From NCBI RefSeq assembly GCF_901933205.1, contig NC_044600.1:8718501-8782500 (forward strand): 64,000 bases of DNA, in the 5' to 3' direction. A program made the position numbers and the translations under genes. Source of the stretch: Camarhynchus parvulus (taxonomy: Eukaryota > Chordata > Aves > Passeriformes > Thraupidae). Numbering within the stretch: the first letter of the stretch is position 1; every line of letters starts with the position of its first letter. Below the pieces are notes generated by a model, which saw nothing but the letters and a program-made list of their open reading frames with translations, was not told the DNA's origin and did no database searches. Shown piece after piece: positions 1 through 13,675 of the stretch.

Positions 1-723
1 CCACCAAACCAGAGGAAAGGATGGGACTCTCTGGGCAGCAGTTGTGTAGTTTGATGGTCTAAAGATTACTAGTGAAGCAGTGTTGGCAGTGCAGGCTGAC
101 AGCTTGTATCACACTGACTGAGAAAAGGACATGGTTTTGTACTAGCACCATTCAGGGAGCTGAGAGATGCTACCAAGGACTGGCAAACATCACTTACGTG
201 CACAGCCCTGCACAAAACCAGGGCCCTTCAGTTGTTATCTGTGCCTAAAGAGCTAGGTAAGAAAGTTAAAGAAGCAATCGCACACTGATAATATACCAGA
301 AATACTTTTCCCTTTGCTGCAGCCACGACAGAGGGCATCACTGATGCTGAAAAACACCCACACAGCTTCACAGTCTTCTCTGTGCTAGCAGTACTCAGTC
401 ACCATGCTCTTCTTGTAAAGGTGCTGCTGATCAAACCCTCCCAGACAGATTTCAAACACTAAAAACAATCAAAGCAATCTGTGCTATCTGCACTCTCGGG
501 CTAAGAGGTTGGATCACCCTGCCCCGCTGCCCTCCCCCTCCTTTCCAGGCTGACTCCTCGAGCTCTAGCAAAGAAAGAGGAAATTCCTGGAATTCCTTCA
601 TCAGCATTATGGCGTGTTTTGCACAAATTTGGATAGAGGCTGCTCCTAAGGGGCCAACTCATGCTTTCATCCTACTGCTGTGAGAGGTCCACTTTTATTT
701 ATTTTCCTTCCCTGGCAGCTTAC
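1..723. other. intron of the KIAA1210 homolog, left edge of window
   Basis: No convincing exon is seen. A pyrimidine-rich acceptor-like site on the minus strand around 346 would keep the reading frame, but no good donor follows, so it was not called. No repeat family is recognised. Confidence 0.4.
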
Positions 724-892
724 CCAGCCTCCCCCGGTGAATGAAGTGCAGCAGTGTTGAGCACAGCGATGCTGACATCGCTGCTGGACTGGCAAGGTTT
801 TAAATTACTCTCTCCCCTGGGAGGTGGAGGTTCTTTCCTTTTCTTCTTGGCAAAGAAGTTCTTAAAAGTCTGAAATTTGGATTTTTTCTTTC
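724..892 (-). CDS. KIAA1210: KIAA1210 (CRACD family) homolog, second recognised coding exon
   Basis: This 169-base minus-strand exon reads GKKKSKFQTFKNFFAKKKRK near its start, the basic motif typical of the N-terminus of the CRACD/KIAA1211/KIAA1210 family (family recalled from memory, not searched). It continues through a Pro-rich and Ser-rich stretch and ends ...SPGEAG. The acceptor (TGTTGCAG) lies just above 892. The donor is GTAAGC at 718-723. It begins with two codon bases that complete the single G left by the exon at 5724-5794, so the join gives ECTGKKKSKF in frame, and it leaves two bases at its end. CRACD proteins restrain actin capping; KIAA1210 itself is poorly characterised and is known as an acrosomal protein in mammals. 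KIAA1210 rather than CRACD or CRACDL is chosen because it is the family member next to PGRMC1 in human. Later exons should lie to the left, outside the window. Confidence 0.8.
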
Positions 893-3800
893 CTGCAACA
901 CGAGAAAAAAAAGAAAATTTATGAAAGTTGGTGGTATTGCTTAACTTGGGTAATGTTATCTCTTAAATCCTGGAGGAAGCCTCAAAGCCAGAGCAGCCCA
1001 TTCATTTTCAGTCAGCTCCTTCGTAAATAATTCAGTGCTGCAGTCCAGTGAAAGGTGAAGCTGCAATTCTTACATTTGGTTCCTACAGAGCAACACTGGC
1101 ATTAATCTGACAATAGTGGTGCCTACCTAGGTTCCAGTCTATGCAAAAATATACTTTATATAGAGAATGTATCTATCTACAACTGAACAGCGATCATGCC
1201 TGGTGTATTTTCAATAAAAATTGCAGTCAATGTCTTTAAGTATTAATCTTAATTTGGTTTAGTTCTGCTTACTCTTATTCAGTACTCTAAGGACACAGCA
1301 CCTGAAGGACATTCAACATTGGCAAAAAGATTGAAACTGGAAAAAGAATTTATAAACTCCAAAAACAAAATATCTGTTTCCACATTAAGCAGCTGTCCCA
1401 AAATAAAATCAACAACTCCTCCAGGGACAAAGAAGCAAACTTAAATTAAGACATTGTCTTGCAGGACATGAGAGCCCCAAACAGAGCAGCCCTAAGAACA
1501 CAATTGGAAAGCTGTTAATTTGGTTTCAGATTTTTCCAAATGAAAATACAAAAAAAAAAAAAAAACCCCACCATGAAACATCACTGATCTTTTATTATTA
1601 AGATCCAAGATAATTCAACATTCTTATGTATATTTTCTTTCAGCACACAAGTCCTGCATTTTGTCCCTGACCCTTACACTGAGGGGTCACTTTGAGTGCT
1701 TTGGGCCAAGCTGTTGTACTGAGACCCCTGTGATTGACTTACTCAGAGCAACAACATCATTGCATATCTGAGCCAGCTTCATTGTTCAAATAATACTTTA
1801 CAGCAGTTGGCATAACACATGCCCACAGCTGGAGGATTCCTTCATAAGCAGGGCATTATTTCAAGACAATTATTTTCTCTCCCAGCAATGATTTAGTTGG
1901 TGATGCTCTGTCTCAACGTGTGCCCTGTACGTGCAGGGATCTCTGCCAATGGGCCTTATCTGGGCTGAAAGTGCCACCACACAGCTGCAGCAGACAGTGG
2001 CCACTTTGAGAAACAAACAATGATACTGAGATCTACTCCCCCTGTCTCCTCCCTGCTCCTCAGCCCAGTGCCAGCACCACGTGTCAGGACACACGAGGAC
2101 ATTGCCACAGTGTCCCCATGCCTGGTGACACAGCCACCCCTGTGCAGAGCCACTAGAGACCTGCAGCTGCTGTGCAAGTGACCTGGGCTGCTCCAGAGAC
2201 CAAAATATCTTTCAAACCATGGAAAGTGAGCTCTCACTGCAGTCCCACAATAACAATGGGATGTGGCTGCTCTTGGGGAGGGTTTATCAGTGGAAGGCCT
2301 TGTTATCTTCCACTGCTGCTTATCAGGCAATAAATGAATGAGACAGCCACAGAAAGAAAACACACAAGTTGTAGTGCTGTGGCCCAGAGCTGATCCCAAG
2401 GGTTTGGGGTTTGTTAGGACTCCCAGAGGGCTCAATGAGCTTCATGCTGCAGCTGGAGCAAGAACTGGCAGGAGAGGACAGGTCACACAGCAGGACACAG
2501 AGCCTCTCCAGTAAAACAAGCATTGTGAGTGTGCCTCAGAGCCTTTGGAAACACATCCTGACCATTCCTGTCTTTCCTATCCACAACTAGACAATGTGTG
2601 TGGTATTCTTCCAGGAAACTTGTTAAAGCTGACCTGGTTTATCTTACATATGCAAAACAAAAGTTTACCGAGTTTAATGAAAGCAGTTCCCCAAAATTAT
2701 CAATTCTGCAATGTCTGCTGATGTAGTCAATGACACAAAGAAGGGAATGGCAAACTTTGAGGCAGGCAAAGAGCTCTGCAACTCAAAAGCTCAAAATGCT
2801 CTCATCTAAATGAGCAACAAGGACACGTACACTGGTCATGTACACTGGTGAACTGTCAGCTGTAGAGACAGAAAGCAAGCTGGATTCTAGTGCAGGCATT
2901 ATTGATGAGCTTAATTAGATGTGGGCATTTCCAGAGAACCAGAAGAGTGTTAAAAAAAACCAAACCAAACCAAACCAAACCAAAAAACCCACCACACAAC
3001 AGCAAGTGATCCTAAGGATGTTTGAGAGAAACGGAGATAAGTCTTGCCACAAAAGCAAACATTGCCAAGGTATTACTCCAAATACTTGTCTAATCAGAAG
3101 TGGTGCTAACTGTAGAATGGAGGCTGCAGAAAAGATTTCCAAACACTGCCAGTGAGCAATCCCCAGCTGGCATGGGACAACACTTGTACCATTGTGCAAC
3201 AGAGAGGATCTGATGCAGACACATCAGGCACTTCTGTGCCTCCTCTAGACTCTAATTTATTACTGGTGTGTGGGGTACATCCCCTCCAGCAATAACTCCT
3301 CTTCAACCATGCTCTGCTCAGCTGCAAACATTCAGCTGCCTCAGATGAATGAGAAAACAGCAAGTTTCCCTGAAGTTCCAGAGACTGGCACTTGCCATAT
3401 TATAACGTAAAAAAAGATCAAATCACTGCTGGGCACTTAGTGCTGGGTGAAAACTGTGGGACTGTTCTGTGAGAGAGCACTCAGCAAAAAAGACATGGCT
3501 CAGAAATGCAATGCTCTTGTTTGCTCCCTGCTGGGAACAGCTGTGCTCTGGTTTTGCACACCACTAAAAGGATGCCACCTTTAAGCTCAAGGTGCCTACA
3601 CCTCAGTGCACTGTGAAGCAGCCCAACATAACACTAAATTGGTAGAATGCTCAATGATACTTGAACTAATAAAATACAAGAGGACATTAATACTTAAAAT
3701 GGAAAAAAAAAATCATTGCATAACAAAAATCCAAGTTCAAACAACCATGCCTATTCCTCTTTCATCCACTGGTGATTTTTGGAATCTTATGGTTGCCAAT

Positions 3801-5723
3801 CTTCAGTTTTATGGCATTAAAAATAAAATACTAAATTTCTAGGTTACTGCCCTAAAAAGGAAAAGCCTTGCCAAAAAATTAGTTGCTTATGCTATATTTT
3901 AGCCAACTATAACAGAAAAGAAACAGGAATAAGCATTTTCCTTTCTCTGTAAAGTTTGTGAATTCTGTATTTTTTACTGTATGTGTATTGCCTATATCAT
4001 TGTGTCTCCTGTGCACAGAGAAAATTAACTCAGGAGTTTCTGCTCTTTGAATAGTCTTTCCTTATAATAAGATAGAAAATAAAAGGTTGCTTCTTCCAGT
4101 GCAAAAATTGAAACTGCAAAAAGCATAGGGAACATCTGATTCGGGAGGTCAATGGTCATATTTAAATTAAACCATTCATTTGGGGATCTCCTATGGTCTC
4201 TGACTTCCTAGGGTGCAGTCAGGAAGTATTTTCCATCTTTTATTTCCCCCACATCCAAGGACTAGATAGTTTCAACAATAAAAACACCTGGAAAAAATCC
4301 CAACCCATAGATAAGATTCTCAGAAAGTGTCATGATTCTAGCTTCATGCAAATACCAGATATTGGCAGACAGGCAACAAAATCATGGAATTCAGTACCAC
4401 CAACATTGGGTGCTGGCAGGTTTTGGTTCCTGCCCCAGAGAAGGAGCAGCCTGCGCTGGGAGCCTTGCACTACAGACAGCAAGGCAAACCTCAATAAATC
4501 AGTGTAACTGACTGGACTGTGAAGGTGGGGATTTCACCCTCCCAGAGCCTTTCCATCATGAGCTAATGGAGAGGGAGAGGTGAGGCAATCCTTCATTACC
4601 TTTGGAAGTAAACAGAAGATCTAAAATGGCTTTGTCCAGGTCCAGCCAAGTGTCTCCTGAACTCCTTAGCAACAGCACAGCAGCCTTTAACTATTTAAAG
4701 TGTTCATTTAGGGTCAGAAATACCCCTGGTGGATTTAGAGCCAACACTTCAGATCATGAGCCATGTCCTGCTTTTCCTGTCACCCAGGTCAGAATTTGAT
4801 TCTCTTTTCTGAATCTTTTGGTGAACCTGAATACAAAATTTTCATGCATGGGCTCCACACAAGCTTACCAGATTGCTGGGATAGCACCAGACTGTGTGAC
4901 AAACTAGATTATAAATCTAAGAAACCAGAGAGTGCTGAGCATCTATCATTACACTTTCTTCACCTCTATCCATCTGCCAAGCAGAGTGCTACTAACAGTC
5001 TCTTTGCCATTTGCTTATCTCTTCTAACAATATTTTGATAGTGGCAAATATATTTCTAAAGGATAAAGCAAGATGACCTTTAAAACACAAACATTTAAGA
5101 TGATTGCAAAACATTAGCCAAAGAAAAGAGAGAAAAATCAAATGGTGTGACAGCCACTTCTCCAGAGATGCTTCAGACACGATGCTATTCCTCATATTCG
5201 AACTGGCAAAGGGGATATCCTTTAATGTAAACAAGTCTGGAATAAGTAAGATATTTTGCTTTCTTGCCTATTATTCCATCCCCTCACCCTGTTTGCATCA
5301 GACCATGCCACAGATTAAAAAGTAACAAATGGCTGCCTGTGGCCAGAGGCAGAGAAAGAGAGAGGCTGCTGGGGGTCTGATACAGCTCCCACAGAGAGAG
5401 GATTTTTAACAGGCTCAGCTCCCACCTCTGCAGGATCCATCAATGCAGGCACAACAATCAGCCCTTCAAGCTCTAACATCCTGCTTTTAAAATCCAGGCC
5501 AGAACCAAAAGGAATATCCTCCAACAGGATATGTCACTCCAGTATTGCACATTAAATAATCTTTTCCATAATACTGACAGCTGACAGAGACACACAGAAT
5601 TTTCTTTACACTACAAAAGAAGCCCCCAGAAAACAACACTGCAAAACAGATCACTGCAGACCTGACTAATTGAAGAAAACAAATCTTCCAAGTCAGCTGT
5701 CCATTCAGAGAACAGCTGCTTAC
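893..5723 (-). other. intron between the two certain KIAA1210 coding exons
   Basis: About 4.8 kb of AT-moderate sequence without a coding signal. It holds a 16-base A run at 1550-1565 and a CCAAA-type pentanucleotide tract at about 2960-2986. The open frames in it are short, on both strands, and lack splice sites or recognisable motifs. Confidence 0.6.
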
Positions 5724-5794
5724 CTGTGCACTCTTCCACTGTGTCTCCAGGTAACTGAGTGACCTCTGTGGGCCTCGTGGCCATTATATAGTCA
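5724..5794 (-). CDS. KIAA1210: KIAA1210 homolog, start-codon exon (M-ATRPTEVTQ...)
   Basis: A 71-base minus-strand exon bounded by a strong acceptor (CTCTGTTTCAG) above 5794 and a strong donor (GTAAGC) at 5718-5723. An ATG at 5784-5782 opens MATRPTEVTQLPGDTVEECT, and the last base G joins the exon at 724-892 to give the conserved ECTGKKKSKF junction. This exact phase match is the main evidence. The ten bases upstream of the ATG (reading ..D-Y-I) are also open, so the protein may begin further upstream, for example in the candidate exon at 23623-23669. The start at 5784 is the default because it needs no further exon. Coding bases are 5724-5784; 5785-5794 are either 5' UTR or coding. Confidence 0.78.
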
Positions 5795-8700
5795 CTGAAA
5801 CAGAGATGAAAGCATCAGTTCAATTTTTGTCCATCTCCCCAGCAGAATATGGTCCCACCCAGCATGAAGAAAGAACACAGCTGAATCTTTTCTAAAACTA
5901 CATGCCCGAATGGCTATCACAACCATGCCTTGCACATTTTGTGCACTTTGGCCACAGAACTTTTCATTTTTTCAGTGACACTTACTTCTCCAGCCACAAC
6001 TAACAATCCAGTCTAATCATTGCCAGCACCTCTGTCTTGCTAAGAGACCAGAATCAGAGCTTGCTTTCAGGAAAGATGGCATTACACTTGCTCAGCAAAC
6101 ACTGTAATGCTTCCCAGTCTTAGAATAATGAACCTTTGCTAGGGAGTGACAGCTCCACACCACTGTAAAAAACAGAAGTAAGTGCTCAGCTGCCCAGGGT
6201 TCATGCATCACACTGTCCTCACAGCAGGCACCAGTCTGGTCTGTCATCATTATTAACACCAGTTAAGCATCAGCACTGAAACATCATTCCAGGCTATGCT
6301 ACATTTGTGGAAACCAATAGATCAAATTTATTTTGGATGCAATGCAATCAGCTTTTAACCACAAGCTCTGAAACCTTATCGCCAGCAGGGCTATTGATCA
6401 ACCAAATTAGCTGATGGCATCATCTTCCTCCCTGATGAAAACAGAAGTCCAGCCTAGTTTTAACATCATTCAGTGGTAACTGGCTCCACTTTGTATTTTC
6501 CAAAGGGGTGTCTGTCACAGACAAAGGAATGAAGCAGCACACCACAGGAGTTACAAATGTCAGGCAACAATGGAAATGTGACAGTTTAGCAGGGCAGCTC
6601 ACGAACACTGTCCTTTGCTATGGAAGGTACCTCAGTGATACTTTTATATAAGTAGAGGATCCCATATGCTGTCAGGACTCAAAGAATCTTTACAACCAAA
6701 TCCTGCTCTCTTTTCTGCATAGATCACATCTAACAATTTGCCACATTTAAGTGGTGTAACAGTACAGCCAAGTCAAGCATCTCAACAGCAAACAAGACTG
6801 TGATTCTGTACTAATTTGGCCAATCACTAAACTCTTCCAATTATTCTGTATCACCCACATACTCTAAAATCTGTCGTGCCCAAAAGCACTGGGACCTTTC
6901 TATGAGCCCACATCCCCAGACAGCCTTAAAAGATGGGGTGCACAGACTCAGAGGCAGAGCTGTGTGTCAGAGAAAAGAAAGGAGCAGCTCATGCAGGTAA
7001 ATCAGGTGGGCTCCTGTGACAAAAGAGGCCATGGAGTAAAGCATTCCCTGCACTGCCCACACAGACACGGGAAATGTAAAGCTGCTGAGCTCTGGGGAGG
7101 AATTGGGGAGGTACAAAAGAGGAGCAAAGTGCAGTCAAACAGATCCCCTGGGAGCCCTGGGCACAGGAGAGCATCAGCACAATCTGGTTCCAAGTAATCT
7201 CACTTCAACTTGTTAAAAACCAATGAAAAAGTCATTGCAACAACCAGGACTGATTACACCTTTCCTAACTGAGATGCACAGAAGTTGGCCTTGAAACAAT
7301 TGTCTGACAATATTGACAAGCAATAAAAAATACAATTTCTAAATTTCCTTCAGGATGATCATAACCATTCATCCTTTTTTCCCCTTGTATCATCAATTAT
7401 CTATGAAAATGTTTGCATTTCCTGCATACTTTCTTTAAAGCAGTCATCTGTAGACTTTCTTACAGACTCTTTCTTTATATTAAAAAGAAGTTTGGTTCCA
7501 ATTTTTCTTCTCAAATTTATACACCATGCACACTGTATTAGATTTTTCTGAGGTAAAGGGAAATGCATTTGAAATAAAATATTGAGAAAGCATTCAAAAA
7601 TTTACAAGGACAAACTGACAAGTCTCCAGACTTCAGTTTATTTTCACAGAATGTGAGTGGACCTGGAATTTGGTTCATCTAGACATCTAACTTCTGCTTT
7701 TCCCACCTTCAGTTAAACCAAAGCAAGATAAAATTGATGCTTTCAGATCCAGATTTGTGTGCATCAGCTCAACATTTATTTAACTCACTCAATCATCTCA
7801 GCTGCTCACTCAGAATCCTTCCAGCCTTTGAAGATATTTTGACTGCAGTGTTTATCGTAACTGCAAGCATATATTTCCTACTGATCTATCTTTTATACAA
7901 GTAGAGCTACAACTGCAAAGCAGTTCAGCTCTGAGGCAGCTTCTTCACAGTCAAATCAGCTCCAGCATTAACTCAATTTTATAGTTGAGTTCTCTGGGCA
8001 CATGGAGCTCAAATGTCAACTACAAGGGTGCCCCATTTAGGACCTAATGGTTTGGCGCCTTTGTATACCTCATAAGCTTTTTCCAGTGAACTGAACATGA
8101 CAGATTTTCTCAAGCTTTGAGTCAGTTGAAGTAGCTGAATTACAGGAAAAAATCCACATAATATATGGTGTATATATTCCACCAGCAAAGTGGAGGTTCC
8201 ATCATTAAAAACCTGAAGACATACCTGGAGGAAAGTTAGCAATCAGGTGGCATTTAGACTTCAAATTCTGGTGGCAGTGAGTTGTACTTTACAGAGAACA
8301 GTTAGCAAATGTTCTGAGCCACAAGCCCTAGCCTGGAGGTCAGTGTAATGGAGAAAAAGAGGACAAAACCCCATCAATACAAATACACATGAGTGCACAG
8401 GCATTAACCAATCAAACCTCCAGACATTCACCACTGCAGACAGACACAGGGTCAGGATGTATCAATACCCTGTACATCCAGTGCAATCAGCTGTACTAAC
8501 CCCCTGGGAGCTCTCCCAGAGCATTACACCATTAGAGACAAAGTTTTCAACAAATACTGTCTGTGTATTGATTTGCAGTGATAAAAATATCAGGTTCAAT
8601 GAATGGCCCTTTAGAGCAGTATTTCTGATACTCCTGAGGTGCCACAGGACAGCTGGAGGAGATGCTCGCACAGGGATGCAGGAGACTTCTCCTCAGTGTG

Positions 8701-11700
8701 GAACAGTGGGTGCATTTCCCCAGTCTACACCTTTCTAATGTTCTTAATCCTCTCTCAAACAGGATTTGCCATCCCTGTATGTGTACAGACCTCCTGCTGC
8801 AGAGGTACAGGGCACACAAGATATTGAATCTCTGCCACACCCCTCAAAAGCCAGACTCAGCCATGGCCAGAAAATCCACTGCATCAATTCCTATGCCATG
8901 GAAAAGACTGAAAGTTTACCAAAAGTTTACCAAAAGCACAGTGTTTGCATCTTCCTGCACAGCATGATGGGCTGGATTACCACAAATGTGAATTAATTAA
9001 TTACTTGCAAAGAGTGGCTCCCTATGTAGATGCAATCACAAAAACAATACTGACATTATTAGATTCTATTCTCATTGCCAGGGTGTGTTTTAAAGCAATT
9101 AATATCCTATAAAGTTGCAGGGTTTGCTTTACCTTCAAAACAGAGAATGGAACTTAGCAGTCACTACTACCCCCACTTGGTTTGATGTTTAGATCTAGGC
9201 TCTCTCTGCTATCCCATATAACATTCCCATTGATAACCCCACTGTGCTGCATTCACTCAGAGCTCCTCAACTCATTACAGGAACTAATGAGTCTGAAAAG
9301 CAATAAGAAATCTCCAGGAACAGGAGAAATGTCCTTGTCTCCCCTTTGCAAACTGAACCAACTGGATAAATATTTGGAGTTCTCTATGGGAGGGCAGTGA
9401 TAGGGCAAGAGAAATACAGTTCCAGGATGGTGCTCTGACCATTTGCTTTGCTGAGCTGAGCACATGACTTAATGTGTACATGGGGGGTAAGGGGTGAGAG
9501 AATCTCACCAAATGAATAAAAGACAATTCCCTTTCACTGCTTGGTTTGTGTATTTAAGGACTCCTGGGAAGTTAGCTTTGTACAGGACTCAAGTTTCCTG
9601 CATTCAACAAAGGTGCAAGGGAAATGCTCTCTGCTCAGCCTCAGAAAAGAACACAGCCTCATTGCTGCCTCTCCAGTGGAGCAGAAGACTTGGAAACTGC
9701 ACAGCAGGCAAGCTCCTAGCCCACCTTCAGTGCTTCTTCAGCCTCAGTCATGGTTCTGCATCAGCATTCCACAAGGCCTTACAGACAGAGAGATCAAAGG
9801 AGATGCTGAACCCTGAACAGCCTCTTTCTTATCAAATAAATGCTTGAGGAAATAAAGCCTCAAGAATGCAAGGCACTGCATTCAGTTAGCATCTTCATGG
9901 CCTATAGAAGACAGACAGTGGCAAGCAGCCAAGAGAAAGAGGTGAAATTTTTTGCCTGGGGCTTTTAAAGACCAATTTCCTCCATGCTACAAAAATTATT
10001 TGAAATCAAGCTTATGCTCCAGATTTCAGGGCACACACTTTCCACAGCAAGAGGCATCAACACAGGAAAATGGAGCCTGTGGACCTCATGTGGTCCTCCA
10101 GGTCAGCACTCTGCAGCCAGCCTCCCCAGAACACACTTCAAGCTACTGCAGGACCTCAGAGAAAGCCCCTCTACTTCTGCTGAAAACCAAGGTTAAAAAA
10201 ACACAGAATGCAGGATGGTTTAATATTCAGATTACATTTTGCAGCAAAAGGTGAATGAGAGGTTAAATTTTCTTCTCTCTTATTAAAGCACATTAGAGGC
10301 CTCTGTTCTGACAAAATGTGGTTGATGGCTTTCCTCGCTGGGAGCCCAACAAGCTATCAATGAACTCATTAATCCAATAACAGCTAAAGAAGTAAAGTTT
10401 ACCCTCTGCAACTTCACTGAACAGGATTTCAGAGTCAATCATAGCAATAGCAAAGCCAGCAAGATTTCTATTCCATTTTCACATCCCTTGAGCATATCAG
10501 AAACTCAGCAACCTAAGCTCCCTTTGCTCTCCATGAGATGAGTGACCTGCACTCAAGGCCCACAGCACCGAAAATGCTGAACAGTGTGGGATTCAACAAA
10601 ACAGCTTTGTTGAAACAGGGTGCAATCCAACATGAGAGGGGGAACCAGGATCTGACCTTGTACAGCTGATCCCACTGGGCTGTTCTACAACAGAGTGTTT
10701 CTAGGAAGGAATTCCCAGGGGGTTTTGCCAGCCCCTAGCTGGTCCCTCCCATGACTGTTTAATGTAGGTATAAAAGATTAGCACAAACAGCTGTTTACAC
10801 CAGGATCTTTGCTACTCTCTCCACTGGTAATGGGGAGGGGAAGAGTTTATAAAGTTAAAGAATATTGAAGGAGGAATAGTTCAAGAAGGTTTAAGGTCCT
10901 TGTCCAAGGATCAAAAATAATAAATACCGCAGTAGTACCCACCAGGAAATCTGGATAAGCATCTAGATAATATTTAATATCAATAAAATATTCTCCCAGA
11001 ATCAAGCAGGGGGTCATAATTCCCCATAGCAACAGACAAAATTCAGCTCCTAACCTTGAGAAAATATCCAGAGTAACAGCCATGCACATGGAGAGATCTG
11101 TTCCCAGCTCTCACACCTTGCATTCAGACACTGCCCCCGACCCCCTGTGTCCCCACACCTTGGCTCCTCTGTGAAGACTCTCCAGAAGACAGGTCCCAAT
11201 GTGCTGAACTCTCGTTTGCTACAATCTGCCTTGAGAAGCCTCTGCCTGACAGCAATTCTGAAGGATTTCTGCTGTTCAACAGTGCCTGAAGCATTATGTC
11301 CTGCCCTCCTAGTGAGTGTGTGTGCAACACTAATGGAAAGCAGCTGGTGGGCTGAAGCAGACTTTAAAAAAAAAAAGTAAGAGGAGGAAATGCCTTTCAT
11401 ACAGTCACACAGACTCATTCTGTAATTGTGTGAGAAGCCAAGAGGATAAGAAGGGGGAAGGGTGAATGGGAAAAATTCATAAGCACTCTGTTACCAGTCC
11501 AGAAACTGAGAGAGTCAATTCCTCTGTCCCCTGCACTGCTACCCCATCTCCCCAGACTCCCTGCACTCCTGCCATTTGTTGGTTTAGGGAATTGACTGGG
11601 AATATGTGTCCCTGCATGTGGGCACTGACTGTAGCACAGCCCTGGTGCCTTGAACCTGAGGCAGGTACCAGCAGCAGGGCAGCTTTGCTTTGTGCTCAGC

Positions 11701-13558
11701 TCAGGAGGCCAAAGTGAAGTCCCAGAGCTTTGCAACACTTGGCACCAATGCCAGACAGATTAACTTGGTTTGGAGCCACTTCAAGCTGTCCTCATGCCCC
11801 TAATTTCTCTGCTGTGCTTATTAGCATGATCTTGGGTAGCTGCTGTCTGTGCAAGATCTCTGCTGCAAGTTTGCATCAGCTCAGACAATACAGCAAATAT
11901 CTACCTGCTAGCCAAAAGCCAAGGAAAATGATTCTTGATAGCCCATCCCTGATAATAATTTATCACAGATTTTACAGTGCATTTGCAGAGAAATGTGACA
12001 GAAATTTGCCCAAATCAAGACTGGCTCTAACATAGTCATGATCTAAGCCACAGCAAGATTTTGGCCCCAGACTGTCTCTATTTTAAAGGAATGGCCAATA
12101 AATGACTCAGTTAAATTCCACCACTTGGCATTAGCACAGGAGTAAGATTTTCCCATGTAGTAATTCTTTTTCTTCACGCCAACACACTGGGGAAATTTCA
12201 GGAAGCAGCTGGAATGAGGATCTTCTCCCACTCTTCCTAAAAAGAAGAAAAGGAATAGCAAAGCCTTCCAGCAACCACACTAAAGGAACCATTTGCCAGC
12301 AGCAGGAGACACCCTCAGATCCACTTGACAGGGATACATTTGAAGTAGCTGTGGAGGAGGAGGAACATGCATTTAAAAATCATCAGGGATGTAACCAAGG
12401 CTGCCTTTGGCAGCTGGGAGCTGCTCCCAGGGAGCATCACTGCCTCTGGAAATGGTCTCAAGGCAAAGCAACAGGAAATGCCAACCACTATCACCTCAAT
12501 GCCAGCAGAGTCAAGGTGTCAGAGAGTCAAGTATGGGGATAAAAGTCAAGCTCACTGTCTCTGCCTCTCCAAGCGGCAAATTCCACAAGTGTAATCTTCC
12601 ATCCAGATTGGAGGTGGGCGCCACCTTGTGTATGTGCTTTTTACCCCCTCTCCGAATTCCTAATTAATTTTGTTTCCCCTGGAGCCTTCAAGCATAAAGT
12701 TTGATGGCTGGGATCCGACCTGGGGTGTGCAGAGCCCTGGGAGTTCATGGGCTGCTTTGTGGGGGTCAGCAAAAGGTGGCAAAGGAAAGAGGTTTGCCAT
12801 CAGCTGGCTTCAACATGCTCTACAAGGGCTTGACAGACTGTGAGCCTGAGAAAACTTCATGGAAATTGCCAATATCTGCAAATCCTGAAGGTGACAAGTA
12901 TTAGTTTAGACAGCAAAATCTATGAGACAGAGCTTGTCTTTTAAACACAGTCTAGCAGATGGAGACTATTGGGCTGGGATTTGGGTAAATTCACTGGTTT
13001 TCCCGGCTCTGTCATTGAATAGCAGGGCAAATTACTGGGTTTCTAACAAGAGCCAGGTTATTTATCACTCAGCCATGAGCTGCTTTACCTGTGGAATCAC
13101 CATGGTCACACTGAACTCCTGCAAAGCTTCATGAGCCCTATGGGAGAGTTAAATATCACCTCTGCTGCAGGAGACCAGCATGCTGGGGCTGTATGGACTG
13201 ACACAAGTGCTAGAAACACATAGAAGGTAAATCACAAAAAACCCCATAAAATTTCACAGGAGCAATCTGCATATCTGCCTTGCCCCCATATTTGAGTCAC
13301 AGCGATTTCCAGTATGTTATTCTCAGAAACTGGGAAGGATCATTACACCCTGGGCCTGAAAGAAAGGAGTCTGGAGGCCTTTTCACCAAATTAAGCTGTC
13401 TGACTGTTGCAGGAAAAATGAGGCTGAAACAATAGAGAACTGAACACCAGAACTGAAACATGGAACTTCAGGCTATATCTAAAGCTTTCTCTTTTTTAAA
13501 GGTTTTTCCAAAACCGTCACTTATCCCCCAACTTTTGGTTAAAGAGCTGCTTAAGGAT

Positions 13559-13571
13559 GGGGGGGGGGGGG
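13559..13571. repeat. G homopolymer, 13 bases
   Basis: Thirteen consecutive G on the plus strand inside the KIAA1210 intron. Such runs are prone to length variation and sequencing error. Confidence 0.9.
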
Positions 13572-13649
13572 AACCTTCAGATACAATGAAACTTCTCAGG
13601 ACAAAAGATAATAAAGACATTTAATGGCCTAGAATTCAAAGTGCACTTT

Positions 13650-13675
13650 AAAAAAAATAAATAAATAAATAAATT
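13650..13675. repeat. (AAAT)n microsatellite
   Basis: A short A run followed by about five AAAT units. No associated element end was recognised. Confidence 0.85.

Noticed and set aside
290..350. Possible further KIAA1210 exon on the minus strand (acceptor-like TGTTTTTCAG)
   Set aside because: The phase would fit, but the only donor-like site after it (GTATAT) is poor and the translation (ISDALCRGCSKGKSIS) resembles nothing expected from the family.
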